The notes beneath the pieces are model-generated. The model saw nothing but the letters and a program-made list of their open reading frames with translations. It was not told where the DNA came from and searched no databases. A DNA stretch of 64,000 nucleotides, taken from positions 1 to 64,000 of the forward strand of contig DATLIY010000004.1 in NCBI GenBank assembly GCA_035539175.1, in the 5' to 3' direction. The position numbers were made by a program, and so were the translations under genes. This DNA comes from Acidisarcina sp. Its GTDB lineage: Bacteria; Acidobacteriota; Terriglobia; Terriglobales; Acidobacteriaceae. Shown in pieces: positions 1 through 7,834 of this stretch (its first letter is position 1; the number at the start of each line of letters is the position of its first letter).

Positions 1-2
1 CG

Positions 3-80
3 ACGACCGACGAAGAAATGAGGGGAACGGACCCCGTCCCGGAGGGTTGGCAGGAATCCGGCCAAACGATAGAACCGTAG
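3..80 (+). CDS. 3' end of an unidentified gene (partial)
   Basis: This reading frame is open from the left edge and stops at TAG 78-80. The 25 visible codons mostly end in G or C, like the confident genes in the window. The peptide is acidic and ends in ESGQTIEP. It is too short to assign a family, and the N-terminal part lies outside the window. It is convergent with the polyferredoxin gene that ends at 154. No terminator hairpin is obvious in the 73 bases between the two. Confidence 0.3.
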   Translation, partial: TTDEEMRGTDPVPEGWQESGQTIEP

Positions 81-153
81 CCCTCACTTACACCGCAAAA
101 AAAATGACATGCGTTGCGAACCAACGGCGGCCGTTCCTATATGTCGATACACC

Positions 154-1275
154 CTAGTGTCCGTATTCATCAGCGTGCGGAACCAGCCGCATATAGACAT
201 CGCGGGAGATATTCGTCTGCCAGTGACCGGTTGCGCGAGCGGCCCCCACCAGTCCGAAGAAGAGCAGCGCCAGCGCAGCAGCCACAACCCTGGGCTGCAG
301 GGCACGCTTGCGCCATCGATTTGCAGGGCCTACTCCCTCGTGGATCGCGCGAGGCGGAAGCGATAGCTGCAGAGCGTTTTCCGCAGGGCATGCTGCAACA
401 CACTCCATGCAACTCGTGCACTCGACGGATCGGATCTGAATCAGGCGATCCACTGGAAGGCTGGATGGGCATGCCTTCGTGCACTTGCCGCAATCGATGC
501 AGGCTTCCTCGTCCCGGCGAATTCTCACCGGGCTCAACGTGGAAACCAGTCCCATTAAAGCCCCGTATGGGCAGAGGAATCGGCACCAGAAATTCTGGAT
601 GAAGACGGACAAGAGGACAAACAATGCGACAATTACGATTCCAATAAGGCTCATGTGCCGGAAGAAGTTCAGCATCTTTACGTCAGCGATGATGCCAAAG
701 GGCGCAAGCAGAAAATCGTTGAGAGCCTGGGCAGACATGCTGAGGACGATGAAGAGGAAGAAAGCCAGCAACAGGTATTTCAAGCTGCGCAAAGGAAGAT
801 CGAGCCAGCGGGGCACGGTGAAGTTCCGGCGGAAGAGCTTGCGGCCCAGCTTCCATAGATATTCTGAGACGGTGCCAATAGGACAGAGCCACGAGCAGAA
901 GGTCTTCTTCAATAGCAGGCTGGAGAGCAGAAAGGCCGCGGTGAGCACCATAGCCGATGGGTGCATTGCCGGAATGTGCCGCGTTATGAAGAAGTACTTC
1001 AGGTTCATCAGGCCCGCGATAGGAAGCCATCCATCGACTCCGGCAGGCCGCTCGATGTAGCGGGTCGCGCCCTGGCTCTCGAAATAGCGAGTCCACATCA
1101 GGAATTCAATCGCAATCCAGGCATTCAAGGCCAGAAAAGCGAATTGCACCGTACGACGAACCTGCTGCGACTGATCCCGCAACACCCGGCGTACAAACGG
1201 CTTCTTCTTTTTTCTCTCCGCGGTTTCGTTTGCGACTGCCACCGCAAGAGGAGGATACGAGGGTCTGGTCGTCAT
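154..1275 (-). CDS. NapH/CcoG-like membrane polyferredoxin
   Basis: A 373-residue integral membrane iron-sulfur protein. About five hydrophobic segments are visible (roughly residues 41-61, 107-122, 164-182, 207-227 and 331-349). Two CxxxCP motifs lie at membrane edges (C127/C131 and C231/C235), and two classical 4Fe-4S ferredoxin motifs follow (C259-C269 and C286-C296). This layout is that of the NapH/CcoG/RdxA family, which passes electrons across the membrane or helps assemble metalloenzymes. No NapG, NosR, cytochrome oxidase or other partner gene is adjacent, so the redox partner is unknown. The start ATG is at 1275. The gene lies downstream of the ThuA gene on the same strand, but 168 bases separate them, so co-transcription is uncertain. 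The family is clear and the function is not. Confidence 0.85.
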   Translation of the reverse strand: MTTRPSYPPLAVAVANETAERKKKKPFVRRVLRDQSQQVRRTVQFAFLALNAWIAIEFLMWTRYFESQGATRYIERPAGVDGWLPIAGLMNLKYFFITRHIPAMHPSAMVLTAAFLLSSLLLKKTFCSWLCPIGTVSEYLWKLGRKLFRRNFTVPRWLDLPLRSLKYLLLAFFLFIVLSMSAQALNDFLLAPFGIIADVKMLNFFRHMSLIGIVIVALFVLLSVFIQNFWCRFLCPYGALMGLVSTLSPVRIRRDEEACIDCGKCTKACPSSLPVDRLIQIRSVECTSCMECVAACPAENALQLSLPPRAIHEGVGPANRWRKRALQPRVVAAALALLFFGLVGAARATGHWQTNISRDVYMRLVPHADEYGH

Positions 1276-1443
1276 GGCAGCAACCTTCCATCACCCACAA
1301 TACACAGGGGCAGGGAAGCCAAAATAGGACTTAGGTCACACATGTTGGGCCGGGGGAGAAAAACACTCTTCCCGGCAAAGGCGCGGAGCAGCACCCAGCA
1401 GCTGAAGGGTGCAAGATGCTCAGAATCAAATGGTTATACGGGC

Positions 1444-2400
1444 CTATTGATTTGCAGGAGCAGTCCCGGGCACGATTGCGCTCGTTGCAGCCACCTTGGG
1501 ATCCATACGAAGGATATCCACCCGATAGCTGACCGTGTTTGTGGTGGGGAAGGTGGCAGGCGGTTTCTGCGTGACTCTGCCTGTGGCTACCCACTCTGCG
1601 CCTCGTTGGAGCGTGGTGATAAATCCAACACAGCTTAGCGCCGCCACATCGTGTCCCATCGTTGTATGGAAGACGCGGCCTCTTCCATATTGGATCACCA
1701 TCAGCATTGGTTCATCGTGACCCGTTCCATGGTTCTCCGCTTCGGAATATGCAGTTGCCAAAACAGTCATGTTCCTGCCGGGGCCGCGCAGCGCTGCGTA
1801 GAGCTCATCGGGTGCGTGCATCCACAGTGGCGGCAATCCTTTCATGATGGGATGATCCAGCGCTCTCGCCGTCACGAGGAAGGGAAGCCGTTCCCCGTGA
1901 GAACCCGCCTTTCCCGCCGATGTGTCGGAGACCAGGTTCCCATCCTGGAAATACCAGAGCGGTCCGGATTTTTCGTCTCTCCCCCTCCAGCCGCCAACGC
2001 CGATCATCCTGTTATAGCCAGGCCAGTCTGGGAACGCATTGTCCGCTGCATGAACCACGACCAGACCTCCGCCATTTCTGACGTAATCCTCAAACTGCGA
2101 TTCAAGCGAAGCAGGCCAGTCCTGTGCATCATAGTTCGATACCACTACCTGGTAGCGGCTGAAGTCAGGTTGGAAATTGCGCAGGTCGTCTGCGGACGCG
2201 GGTGCTGTGACTACTGAAACCTGAAACAACCCTGTCTCCTCCAACTCCTTTTTGAGTACAGGCGTAGTCACCTGCCAGGCGTGGTATGGCCCTGCACTTT
2301 GGCCGTCCAGCAGCATCACCTGAATCGCCGCGGATGCGGCATGCGTATACGGCGCAACCACCAGCATGGCGCCACAGACTGCGCTTATGAGTCGGATCAT
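1444..2400 (-). CDS. secreted ThuA-domain protein
   Basis: A 318-residue protein with an N-terminal signal peptide (hydrophobic stretch ending near THAASA) followed by a ThuA/trehalose-utilisation-like domain with a glutamine-amidotransferase-like fold. Supporting segments are VVSNYDAQDW, GGLVVVHAADNAFPDW and the MHAPDELYAAL region typical of the family. An ATG 16 codons upstream is possible, but the ATG at 2400 places the signal peptide right at the N-terminus and has a purine-rich AGGGA upstream. ThuA-like proteins are often found with sugar isomerases/oxidoreductases in sugar-degradation loci, and a TIM-barrel isomerase gene starts divergently 240 bases away. The biochemical activity of secreted ThuA proteins is not established. 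Confidence 0.85.
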   Translation of the reverse strand: MIRLISAVCGAMLVVAPYTHAASAAIQVMLLDGQSAGPYHAWQVTTPVLKKELEETGLFQVSVVTAPASADDLRNFQPDFSRYQVVVSNYDAQDWPASLESQFEDYVRNGGGLVVVHAADNAFPDWPGYNRMIGVGGWRGRDEKSGPLWYFQDGNLVSDTSAGKAGSHGERLPFLVTARALDHPIMKGLPPLWMHAPDELYAALRGPGRNMTVLATAYSEAENHGTGHDEPMLMVIQYGRGRVFHTTMGHDVAALSCVGFITTLQRGAEWVATGRVTQKPPATFPTTNTVSYRVDILRMDPKVAATSAIVPGTAPANQ

Positions 2401-2640
2401 CGGTCTTTTCCCTGACAGCGTGACTAGGCGGCAAAGCTGGCCTGGCATACTCCATCGGTTCGTCCGCGCGGAACAGAGCGCTGCGGATCTTGACGGCTGA
2501 GTCTACGGCCAGGACGCTGCTTGTGCAATCCGGGAGCCAAAACTGCCTGCCGGCGATTCGCAACAACGGGCTACATTCCTTTACCATGGCCGTCGGATGC
2601 GCACCAGGATGCGCAGGCACAGGAGTCAGGGAGTCCAGAA

Positions 2641-3600
2641 ATGAAAGTCGGTGTATTCACGCCATTACTGTCCCAGCTTCCGCTGGAAGGTGTACTCGAA
2701 AAGTTGAAGCCGCTCGGCATTGACCTCCTCGAACTCGGCACAGGGAACTATCCTGGCGATGCGCACTGCAAGTTGTCGATGGTGGACAACAGCTCGGAGC
2801 GTGCGGAGTTCCAGGAAAAGCTTGCCGACTACGGTGTGAGCATCAGTGCCCTTAGTTGCCACGGCAACGCGCTGCATCCCAATAAGAAGCATGCGCAGCA
2901 GGCGCGGGAGGTAAGCCGCAAGACAATCCTGCTGGCCGAGAAGCTCGGGGTTCCTGTGGTCGTCGATTTTTCCGGCTGCCCAGGCGACTCGCTGAATGCG
3001 ATTGCCCCGAACTGGGTAACCTGTCCGTGGCCACCGGAGTATCGCGAGGTTCTCGATTGGCAATGGAACGAAGTCGTTGTGCCCTACTGGACCGAACAGG
3101 GGAAATTTGCCACGGAGCATGGCGTCAAGATCGCGATCGAGATGCATCCCGGCTTCGTTGTCTACAATCCGGAGGCGATGCTGCGGCTGCGTTCGATTGC
3201 CGGTCCCTCCGTGGGTTGCAATTTGGACCCCAGCCATCTGTTCTGGCAGGGCATTGATCCGATTGGGGCAATCCGCATCCTGGGCGATGCGATTTTTCAT
3301 GTCCACGCTAAGGATACGCAACTCTATCCAGCAAATTTGCCCCGAACCGGCGTGCTTGACACCAAGCCATATACGGACGAACGCAACCGGGGCTGGATCT
3401 TCCGTACATGCGGCTATGGCCATGGAGCGGAGTGGTGGAAGGAGTTTGCATCCACACTCCGAATGTTTGGCTACGATGGCGTACTTTCCATCGAGCATGA
3501 GGATAGCCTGCTGTCTGCCGAAGAAGGGTTGACCAGGGCTATCCAGTTCCTGAACGAAATCGTGATTCGGGACAGGCGCGATGCAGCATGGTGGGTATAA
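2641..3600 (+). CDS. sugar phosphate isomerase/epimerase family protein
   Basis: A 319-residue xylose-isomerase-like TIM-barrel protein. The N-terminus MKVGVFTPLLSQ, the segments LGIDLLELGTGNYP and LSCHGNALHP, and the likely metal ligands E167 (IAIEMHPG), D196 (NLDPSHLFWQG), H222 (FHVHAKD) and E285 (LSIEHED) match the AP-endonuclease-2/IolE-type family. ATG 2641 was chosen over the longer open frame from 2521 because family homology starts there and AGGAGTCAGGGA precedes it. No signal peptide is visible, so the protein is probably cytoplasmic. Its divergent neighbour encodes a ThuA-domain protein, suggesting a shared sugar pathway. The substrate cannot be read from sequence. Confidence 0.88.
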   Translation: MKVGVFTPLLSQLPLEGVLEKLKPLGIDLLELGTGNYPGDAHCKLSMVDNSSERAEFQEKLADYGVSISALSCHGNALHPNKKHAQQAREVSRKTILLAEKLGVPVVVDFSGCPGDSLNAIAPNWVTCPWPPEYREVLDWQWNEVVVPYWTEQGKFATEHGVKIAIEMHPGFVVYNPEAMLRLRSIAGPSVGCNLDPSHLFWQGIDPIGAIRILGDAIFHVHAKDTQLYPANLPRTGVLDTKPYTDERNRGWIFRTCGYGHGAEWWKEFASTLRMFGYDGVLSIEHEDSLLSAEEGLTRAIQFLNEIVIRDRRDAAWWV

Positions 3601-3690
3601 CCCGCCCCAACCATGCTGATCCTCGCGGCGAGGGCTATCATGATACGTTCCCGCAGGGAGCCCGCTAAGGAACTCTAAGGAGAACTCACC

Positions 3691-4197
3691 ATGGCACAGC
3701 TTGAGGCTATACAAGGTGACATTACCCGGCTGGCGGTAGATGCAATCGTCAATGCAGCAAATACCTCCCTGCTGGGAGGAGGCGGAGTCGATGGCGCAAT
3801 TCATCGTGCCGCGGGGCCGGAGCTGCTCGTTGCCTGCCGCAAGCTGCATGGCTGTATAACCGGCGACGCTAAGGCGACGCCAGGGTTTCATCTGCCTGCC
3901 AGATGGATCTTTCACGCCGTAGGCCCGGTATGGAGAGGTGGCGATCATCAGGAGGATGACCTGCTGGCAAGTTGCTATCGGCGCTCCCTCGAGCTCGCCC
4001 GCGAGCACGAGGTGAAGTCCATCGGGTTTCCTGCGATCAGCACCGGGGTTTATGGCTTTCCTTCCGAGCGGGCGGCGAAGATTGCCTTCGATACCGTGAA
4101 GAAGTTTGCGGAGCCGAATGGTGTGGAGACGGTCAAGTTCGTCTGCTTTGACAGCGGCACTTTGTCGATCTATCGAGATCTGCTTCATGCTGCTTGA
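3691..4197 (+). CDS. macrodomain ADP-ribose hydrolase (YmdB/O-acetyl-ADP-ribose deacetylase type)
   Basis: A 168-residue single-domain macro protein. Visible hallmarks are GDITRL near residues 9-14, the NAAN motif at 21-24, [14 protein letters not shown] with Asp34, and the phosphate-binding [10 protein letters not shown] loop at 115-124. In the MacroD/YmdB class the equivalents of Asn24 and Asp34 are needed for hydrolysis of O-acetyl-ADP-ribose or mono-ADP-ribosyl-Asp/Glu, and both are kept. The start is supported by AAGGAG upstream. It follows the isomerase gene by 90 bases and precedes an MFS gene by 103, with no clear functional link to either. Substrate preference (metabolite, protein or nucleic-acid ADP-ribose) is open. 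Confidence 0.9.
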   Translation: MAQLEAIQGDITRLAVDAIVNAANTSLLGGGGVDGAIHRAAGPELLVACRKLHGCITGDAKATPGFHLPARWIFHAVGPVWRGGDHQEDDLLASCYRRSLELAREHEVKSIGFPAISTGVYGFPSERAAKIAFDTVKKFAEPNGVETVKFVCFDSGTLSIYRDLLHAA

Positions 4198-4300
4198 GCA
4201 ATAGGGAAACGGCCGCCCGCTGCAAGCTGCCATCTTCTTCCCCCTGGAAACCATCAGAATCCTGCTGCCGAGTTTCCCCTGTTTACCGCGGAGCGTTGCC

Positions 4301-5533
4301 TTGCAAACCCGGCTGACCAATCACTCGACAAGGAGCACGTTAAGCCAGATCCCCGCCGGCGTCTGGGTACTCGGCTGCGTCAGCCTGCTGATGGATATCT
4401 CTTCGGAGATGATCCACAGCCTGTTGCCGCTCTTCATGGTCACGGTTCTGGGAGCCAGCGCCGTGGGTGTCGGCCTGATCGAAGGTCTGGCCGAATCCAC
4501 CGCTCTGATCGTCAAGGTCTTCTCCGGTGTGTTCAGCGATTATCTCGGCAAGCGCAAGGCGCTGGCTGTACTTGGCTATGCCCTTGGCGCATTCACAAAG
4601 CCGTTATTCGCGATTGCGCCTACTCTGGGCGTCGTCCTTACCGCGCGTCTTCTGGATAGGGTCGGCAAGGGGGTGCGCGGTGCGCCACGGGACGCCCTGG
4701 TTGCGGATATTACGCCTCCGAATCTGCGCGGCGCGGCATTCGGCCTTCGCCAGTCTCTCGATACCGTCGGAGCATTTCTCGGTCCCTTGCTGGCCGTTGG
4801 ACTGATGTTGCTATGGGCCAATAACTTTCGCGCTGTGTTCTGGGTGGCCGTGATTCCTGGCCTGATGTCGGTCTCCCTGCTTTTCTTTGGCCTGCGCGAA
4901 CCGGAGCATCGCCAGGCGGAAAATCGCACGAACCCAATCCGGCGGGAAAATCTGAAGCGTCTCGGAGTTGCCTACTGGTGGGTAGTCGGCATTGGCGCAA
5001 TCTTCACTCTGGCCCGGTTCAGTGAGGCGTTTCTCGTTCTGCGCGCACGGCAGGGCGGAGTTCCCCTTGCCCTCGTGCCGCTCGTTATGGTGGCGATGAA
5101 TGTGATCTACGCCCTGACGGCTTATCCATTCGGCAAGCTCTCGGACAAGATGAGCCATGCAAAGCTATTGGCGCTGGGATTGGTTGTGCTGATAGCCTCC
5201 GATCTGATCCTGGCCATCAACGATCACTGGCTCTCCGTTTTAGCCGGAGTTGCCCTGTGGGGCGTTCATATGGGCATGACGCAAGGTCTGCTCGCGACCA
5301 TGGTGGCAGATACAGCGCCGGCCGATCTGCGCGGCACGGCATACGGATTCTTCAACCTGATGAGCGGGTTTGCCCTGCTGCTGTCGAGCGTGCTGGCAGG
5401 ATGGTTGTGGGACAGGCTTGGTGCTTCCTTCACCTTCTACGCAGGTGCGGGATTTTGCGTGATGGCGCTGGCGGGCCTGTCCACCGGCGTTCGAACCATG
5501 CGTGCGACCAGGAAGGATGACTCCGCAGCATAA
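4301..5533 (+). CDS. MFS transporter
   Basis: A 410-residue major facilitator superfamily protein with about 12 hydrophobic segments and a central hydrophilic loop near residue 210. The loop between helices 2 and 3 carries FSDYLGKRKAL, close to the MFS signature (G-x3-D-x2-G-x-R-x2). Cationic motifs DRVGKGVRGAPRDAL and AFGLRQSLDTVGAFLGPLL are typical of a bacterial MFS subgroup of unknown substrate. Translation appears to begin at TTG 4301, preceded by GGAG eight bases upstream, and no ATG is suitably placed. It may be a drug or metabolite exporter, but the substrate is not deducible. It is separated by 109 bases from the sigma-factor gene. Confidence 0.88.
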   Translation: MQTRLTNHSTRSTLSQIPAGVWVLGCVSLLMDISSEMIHSLLPLFMVTVLGASAVGVGLIEGLAESTALIVKVFSGVFSDYLGKRKALAVLGYALGAFTKPLFAIAPTLGVVLTARLLDRVGKGVRGAPRDALVADITPPNLRGAAFGLRQSLDTVGAFLGPLLAVGLMLLWANNFRAVFWVAVIPGLMSVSLLFFGLREPEHRQAENRTNPIRRENLKRLGVAYWWVVGIGAIFTLARFSEAFLVLRARQGGVPLALVPLVMVAMNVIYALTAYPFGKLSDKMSHAKLLALGLVVLIASDLILAINDHWLSVLAGVALWGVHMGMTQGLLATMVADTAPADLRGTAYGFFNLMSGFALLLSSVLAGWLWDRLGASFTFYAGAGFCVMALAGLSTGVRTMRATRKDDSAA

Positions 5534-5642
5534 GGAGACCGGTTGCCATTCCAGGCACTGAGAAGATCCTTAGGCACTCAGAAGTTTGTGCAGCCTGGTA
5601 TACACTTGTGGCAATTCTGACGCGCTTTCCGAGGTACGTGCC

Positions 5643-6218
5643 TTGCAATTCCAGACCTTCGATGCGGCATACATCAAGAAGCTGCAGGAGGGAGATGCCC
5701 GGACACAAGAGCATTTTGTCAGGTACTTCAGTGAGCTGATTCACCTTAAGCTGCGTTCTCGCCTGAAATCCCGCGATGCGATCGAGGATGTGTGTCAGGA
5801 GACCTTTACCCGCGTTCTGACGGCCTTGCGTAGCGAGGGAGCAATCCGCCAGCCCGAACGCCTGGGAGCCTACGTCAACTCCGTTTGCAACAATGTCCTG
5901 CTGGAGTACTACCGCGCGGGAAGCCGCAGTGACCCTATAGACGAGGTGACCGAGGCCACCGTTGCGTCGCCGGAACCGAATGCTCTCAATATTTTGCTCT
6001 CAAAAGACTCTGAGCGCGTGGTGCGGCGGATTCTCGCTGAGATGCCTTCGCGCGACCTGAAACTGCTACGAGGAGTTTTACTGGAGGAAAGAGATAAGGA
6101 AGATGTTTGCAGGGAACTTGGAGTTGACCGCGAGTATCTAAGGGTTCTCATCCACCGTGCCAAACTCTCGTTCAAAAATGTGTATCTCAAAAGGTTTGGT
6201 GCGGGCAGACCCTATTAA
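5643..6218 (+). CDS. ECF-type RNA polymerase sigma factor
   Basis: A 191-residue sigma-70-family protein with region 2 (DAIEDVCQETFTRVL, residues ~45-60) and a region-4 helix-turn-helix (EERDKEDVCRELGVDREYL followed by RVLIHRAKLSFK). The longer frame opens at TTG 5586, but TTG 5643 has GAGGT at good spacing and gives a normal N-terminus (MQFQTFDAAYIKKL), so it is preferred. It is followed 73 bases later by a zinc-binding membrane anti-sigma factor, the usual partner. The two probably form a switch controlling the downstream unknown gene and the TPR-CHAT gene on the same strand. The signal and the target promoter are unknown. Confidence 0.9.
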   Translation: MQFQTFDAAYIKKLQEGDARTQEHFVRYFSELIHLKLRSRLKSRDAIEDVCQETFTRVLTALRSEGAIRQPERLGAYVNSVCNNVLLEYYRAGSRSDPIDEVTEATVASPEPNALNILLSKDSERVVRRILAEMPSRDLKLLRGVLLEERDKEDVCRELGVDREYLRVLIHRAKLSFKNVYLKRFGAGRPY

Positions 6219-6291
6219 GTTAGCTGAAATCGCCCGGTTCGCTGTCACGATTTACCTATCTCTACGCACTATTCCACCGAGGCTGGACGAA

Positions 6292-6999
6292 ATGGACCAT
6301 CGGGACGTCGCAAGAAGTTCCATTATCGAAAAATATCTGCTCAAGGAGCTGTCTCCCGAAGAATGCGACGAGTTTGAGGCTCACTTCTTTGATTGCGAAG
6401 AGTGTGCACAGGATTTGCGCCTGACGGATGCTTTTCTTGAGCAGGTCCGGAGAGAACTGAAGATCCCTCTGGAGCAGGTGGCGCCGCAAGCGTTGGAACA
6501 AGGGCAGGCATCAAGACAAGGGAAAGGCCTTCCATCCTTCCTGCGCCCGGTCTGGTTGATTCCAGCGCTGGCCGTCCTGCTGTTGGTGATCGTTTATCAG
6601 AATCTCTTCCTGTATCCCGGATTGAAGCACCAGGTTGCCACCCTTGGAAAACCGGAGATTCTGTCCTCGCTCTCCCTGGTGAATGGCGTCAGTCGAGGGG
6701 GTTCAATCCCTGCTATGGAGGTTCGGAACCTCCAGCCATTTCTGCTGCAGGTGGATATCCCGGGCGAGGAGGGCTTTTCAAACTATCTGTGCTCCCTGTA
6801 TTCTCCGTCCGGAAAGCTGCTCTGGCAAAGTGAGGTTTCGAAGGATCAAGCCAGGGATTCTGTTTCGATTCGTGTTCTTCCCACGGAGGAGATGAATGGA
6901 CTGAACCTCCTCCTGGTGCAGGGAGTCTCAGTGTCGGGCCAGCGAAAGACCCCAGTTGATCTGGTGCGCTATCGCTTTCAATTGACGTTCCAGAAGTGA
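6292..6999 (+). CDS. membrane-anchored zinc-finger anti-sigma factor
   Basis: A 235-residue protein. The N-terminal ~45 residues form a zinc-binding anti-sigma (ZAS/zf-HC2) domain with H31-x3-C35-x2-C38 (AHFFDCEECAQDL). A linker leads to one transmembrane helix at about 86-104 and a ~130-residue C-terminal, probably periplasmic domain. ATG 6292 was chosen because it starts at the conserved pre-domain sequence and has GAGG about ten bases upstream. The frame stays open upstream but overlaps the sigma gene. It is expected to hold the preceding sigma factor inactive at the membrane until a signal releases it. The C-terminal domain (segments PAMEVRNLQPFLLQVDIP and NYLCSLYSPSGKLLW) could be the sensor, but I recognise no known domain there. 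Confidence 0.88.
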   Translation: MDHRDVARSSIIEKYLLKELSPEECDEFEAHFFDCEECAQDLRLTDAFLEQVRRELKIPLEQVAPQALEQGQASRQGKGLPSFLRPVWLIPALAVLLLVIVYQNLFLYPGLKHQVATLGKPEILSSLSLVNGVSRGGSIPAMEVRNLQPFLLQVDIPGEEGFSNYLCSLYSPSGKLLWQSEVSKDQARDSVSIRVLPTEEMNGLNLLLVQGVSVSGQRKTPVDLVRYRFQLTFQK

Positions 7000-7021
7000 A
7001 TCCAGCAAGGCCGGAGAAACC

Positions 7022-7834
7022 ATGGAAGCTAGCAAGAGAGTCCACTACTACCACGCTGATGCCAGTTCTTTCGGGGGAGTTCTTGAGCACCCCGTAAAAA
7101 AGGTCGTCCCCTCGCAAGCTGCCGTCTCACTTCCTGCTGCCGGAGGCTATACCTCCACGCGGTCCGGAGCCTTTAATTTCGAAGAAATAGCCTCGTGCGG
7201 CGGGGCGTTCACGCATGCCTCCGGGGGCATGAGCCTGAAAAACGGCGCGTGGACCACTCTTGTCACCTCAGCCGTTGAAAATTTGAATATTCTAGAGGTG
7301 GTTACAGCGGATCGTGTCGTTGCCCAGATATCCATTGAGCATCCAGTGGAAGGGCACGATCCCAAGGTGACCTTTGTAGGCTCTCACTTTCAGAATCTGC
7401 GCATTGGTGGTGTTCCGGTCGAGCCCGCAATGAACCTGGGGCTGCTGACGCCGGAAACAGGGTATCCGGGGTGTCCCTGGACCCGGCACGAAGGATTCTT
7501 GAAGAGGGTGCGGGATCAGCATCACCAGAGAACCAAAGGCAAGAAGGTTCCAGCCTGGGCAGTCGAACGCTATGCCTGGGTAGAGTCGCAACAGGGAATC
7601 GAGGAAAGAGGCCACGTCGTATGTTCTCTCGTCGACAGCTTGAAGGGAGAGATTCCCGGGAAGACCTTCGGGCACGTGGTCGAGATCGAGGAGTTTGGCC
7701 GGTTCTTTTTTGGCGAGGTCGTCGTCGCCCAGGGGGGCTTCCAGTTGACCATGGTTCGCGCCGAACTGGGTTGCGCGGTGCACGGTTCTCTGGGTGTCGC
7801 CTCGGCTCGCGGAAACGGTCATACCTATCCATAG
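7022..7834 (+). CDS. conserved-looking protein of unknown function in the sigma/CHAT operon
   Basis: A 270-residue protein I cannot assign to a named family. A good ribosome site (GGAG, six bases upstream) precedes ATG 7022, and it begins 22 bases after the anti-sigma stop, so it is almost certainly in the same transcript. There is no signal peptide or membrane helix. The first ~140 residues are rich in beta-forming segments (GAWTTLVTSAVENLNILEVV, DRVVAQISIEHP, VTFVGSHFQNLRIGGVPVEP), resembling hypothetical proteins I associate with acidobacteria. A middle basic part (about 155-185) and a beta-rich C-terminal part (about 205-255) follow. Its 3' end probably overlaps the CHAT gene start. It could be a CHAT substrate, regulator or binding partner, by inference from position only. 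Confidence 0.75.
   Translation: MEASKRVHYYHADASSFGGVLEHPVKKVVPSQAAVSLPAAGGYTSTRSGAFNFEEIASCGGAFTHASGGMSLKNGAWTTLVTSAVENLNILEVVTADRVVAQISIEHPVEGHDPKVTFVGSHFQNLRIGGVPVEPAMNLGLLTPETGYPGCPWTRHEGFLKRVRDQHHQRTKGKKVPAWAVERYAWVESQQGIEERGHVVCSLVDSLKGEIPGKTFGHVVEIEEFGRFFFGEVVVAQGGFQLTMVRAELGCAVHGSLGVASARGNGHTYP

Noticed and set aside
1350-1379. Imperfect GC-rich inverted repeat (GCCGGG ... CCCGGC) downstream of the ThuA gene
   Set aside because: Pairing on the relevant minus strand breaks after six pairs and no T-run follows, so I do not call it a terminator.
2665-4320. 551-codon minus-strand frame opposite the isomerase and macrodomain genes
   Set aside because: It is antisense to two genes with clear family motifs, and its translation shows no domain or plausible composition.
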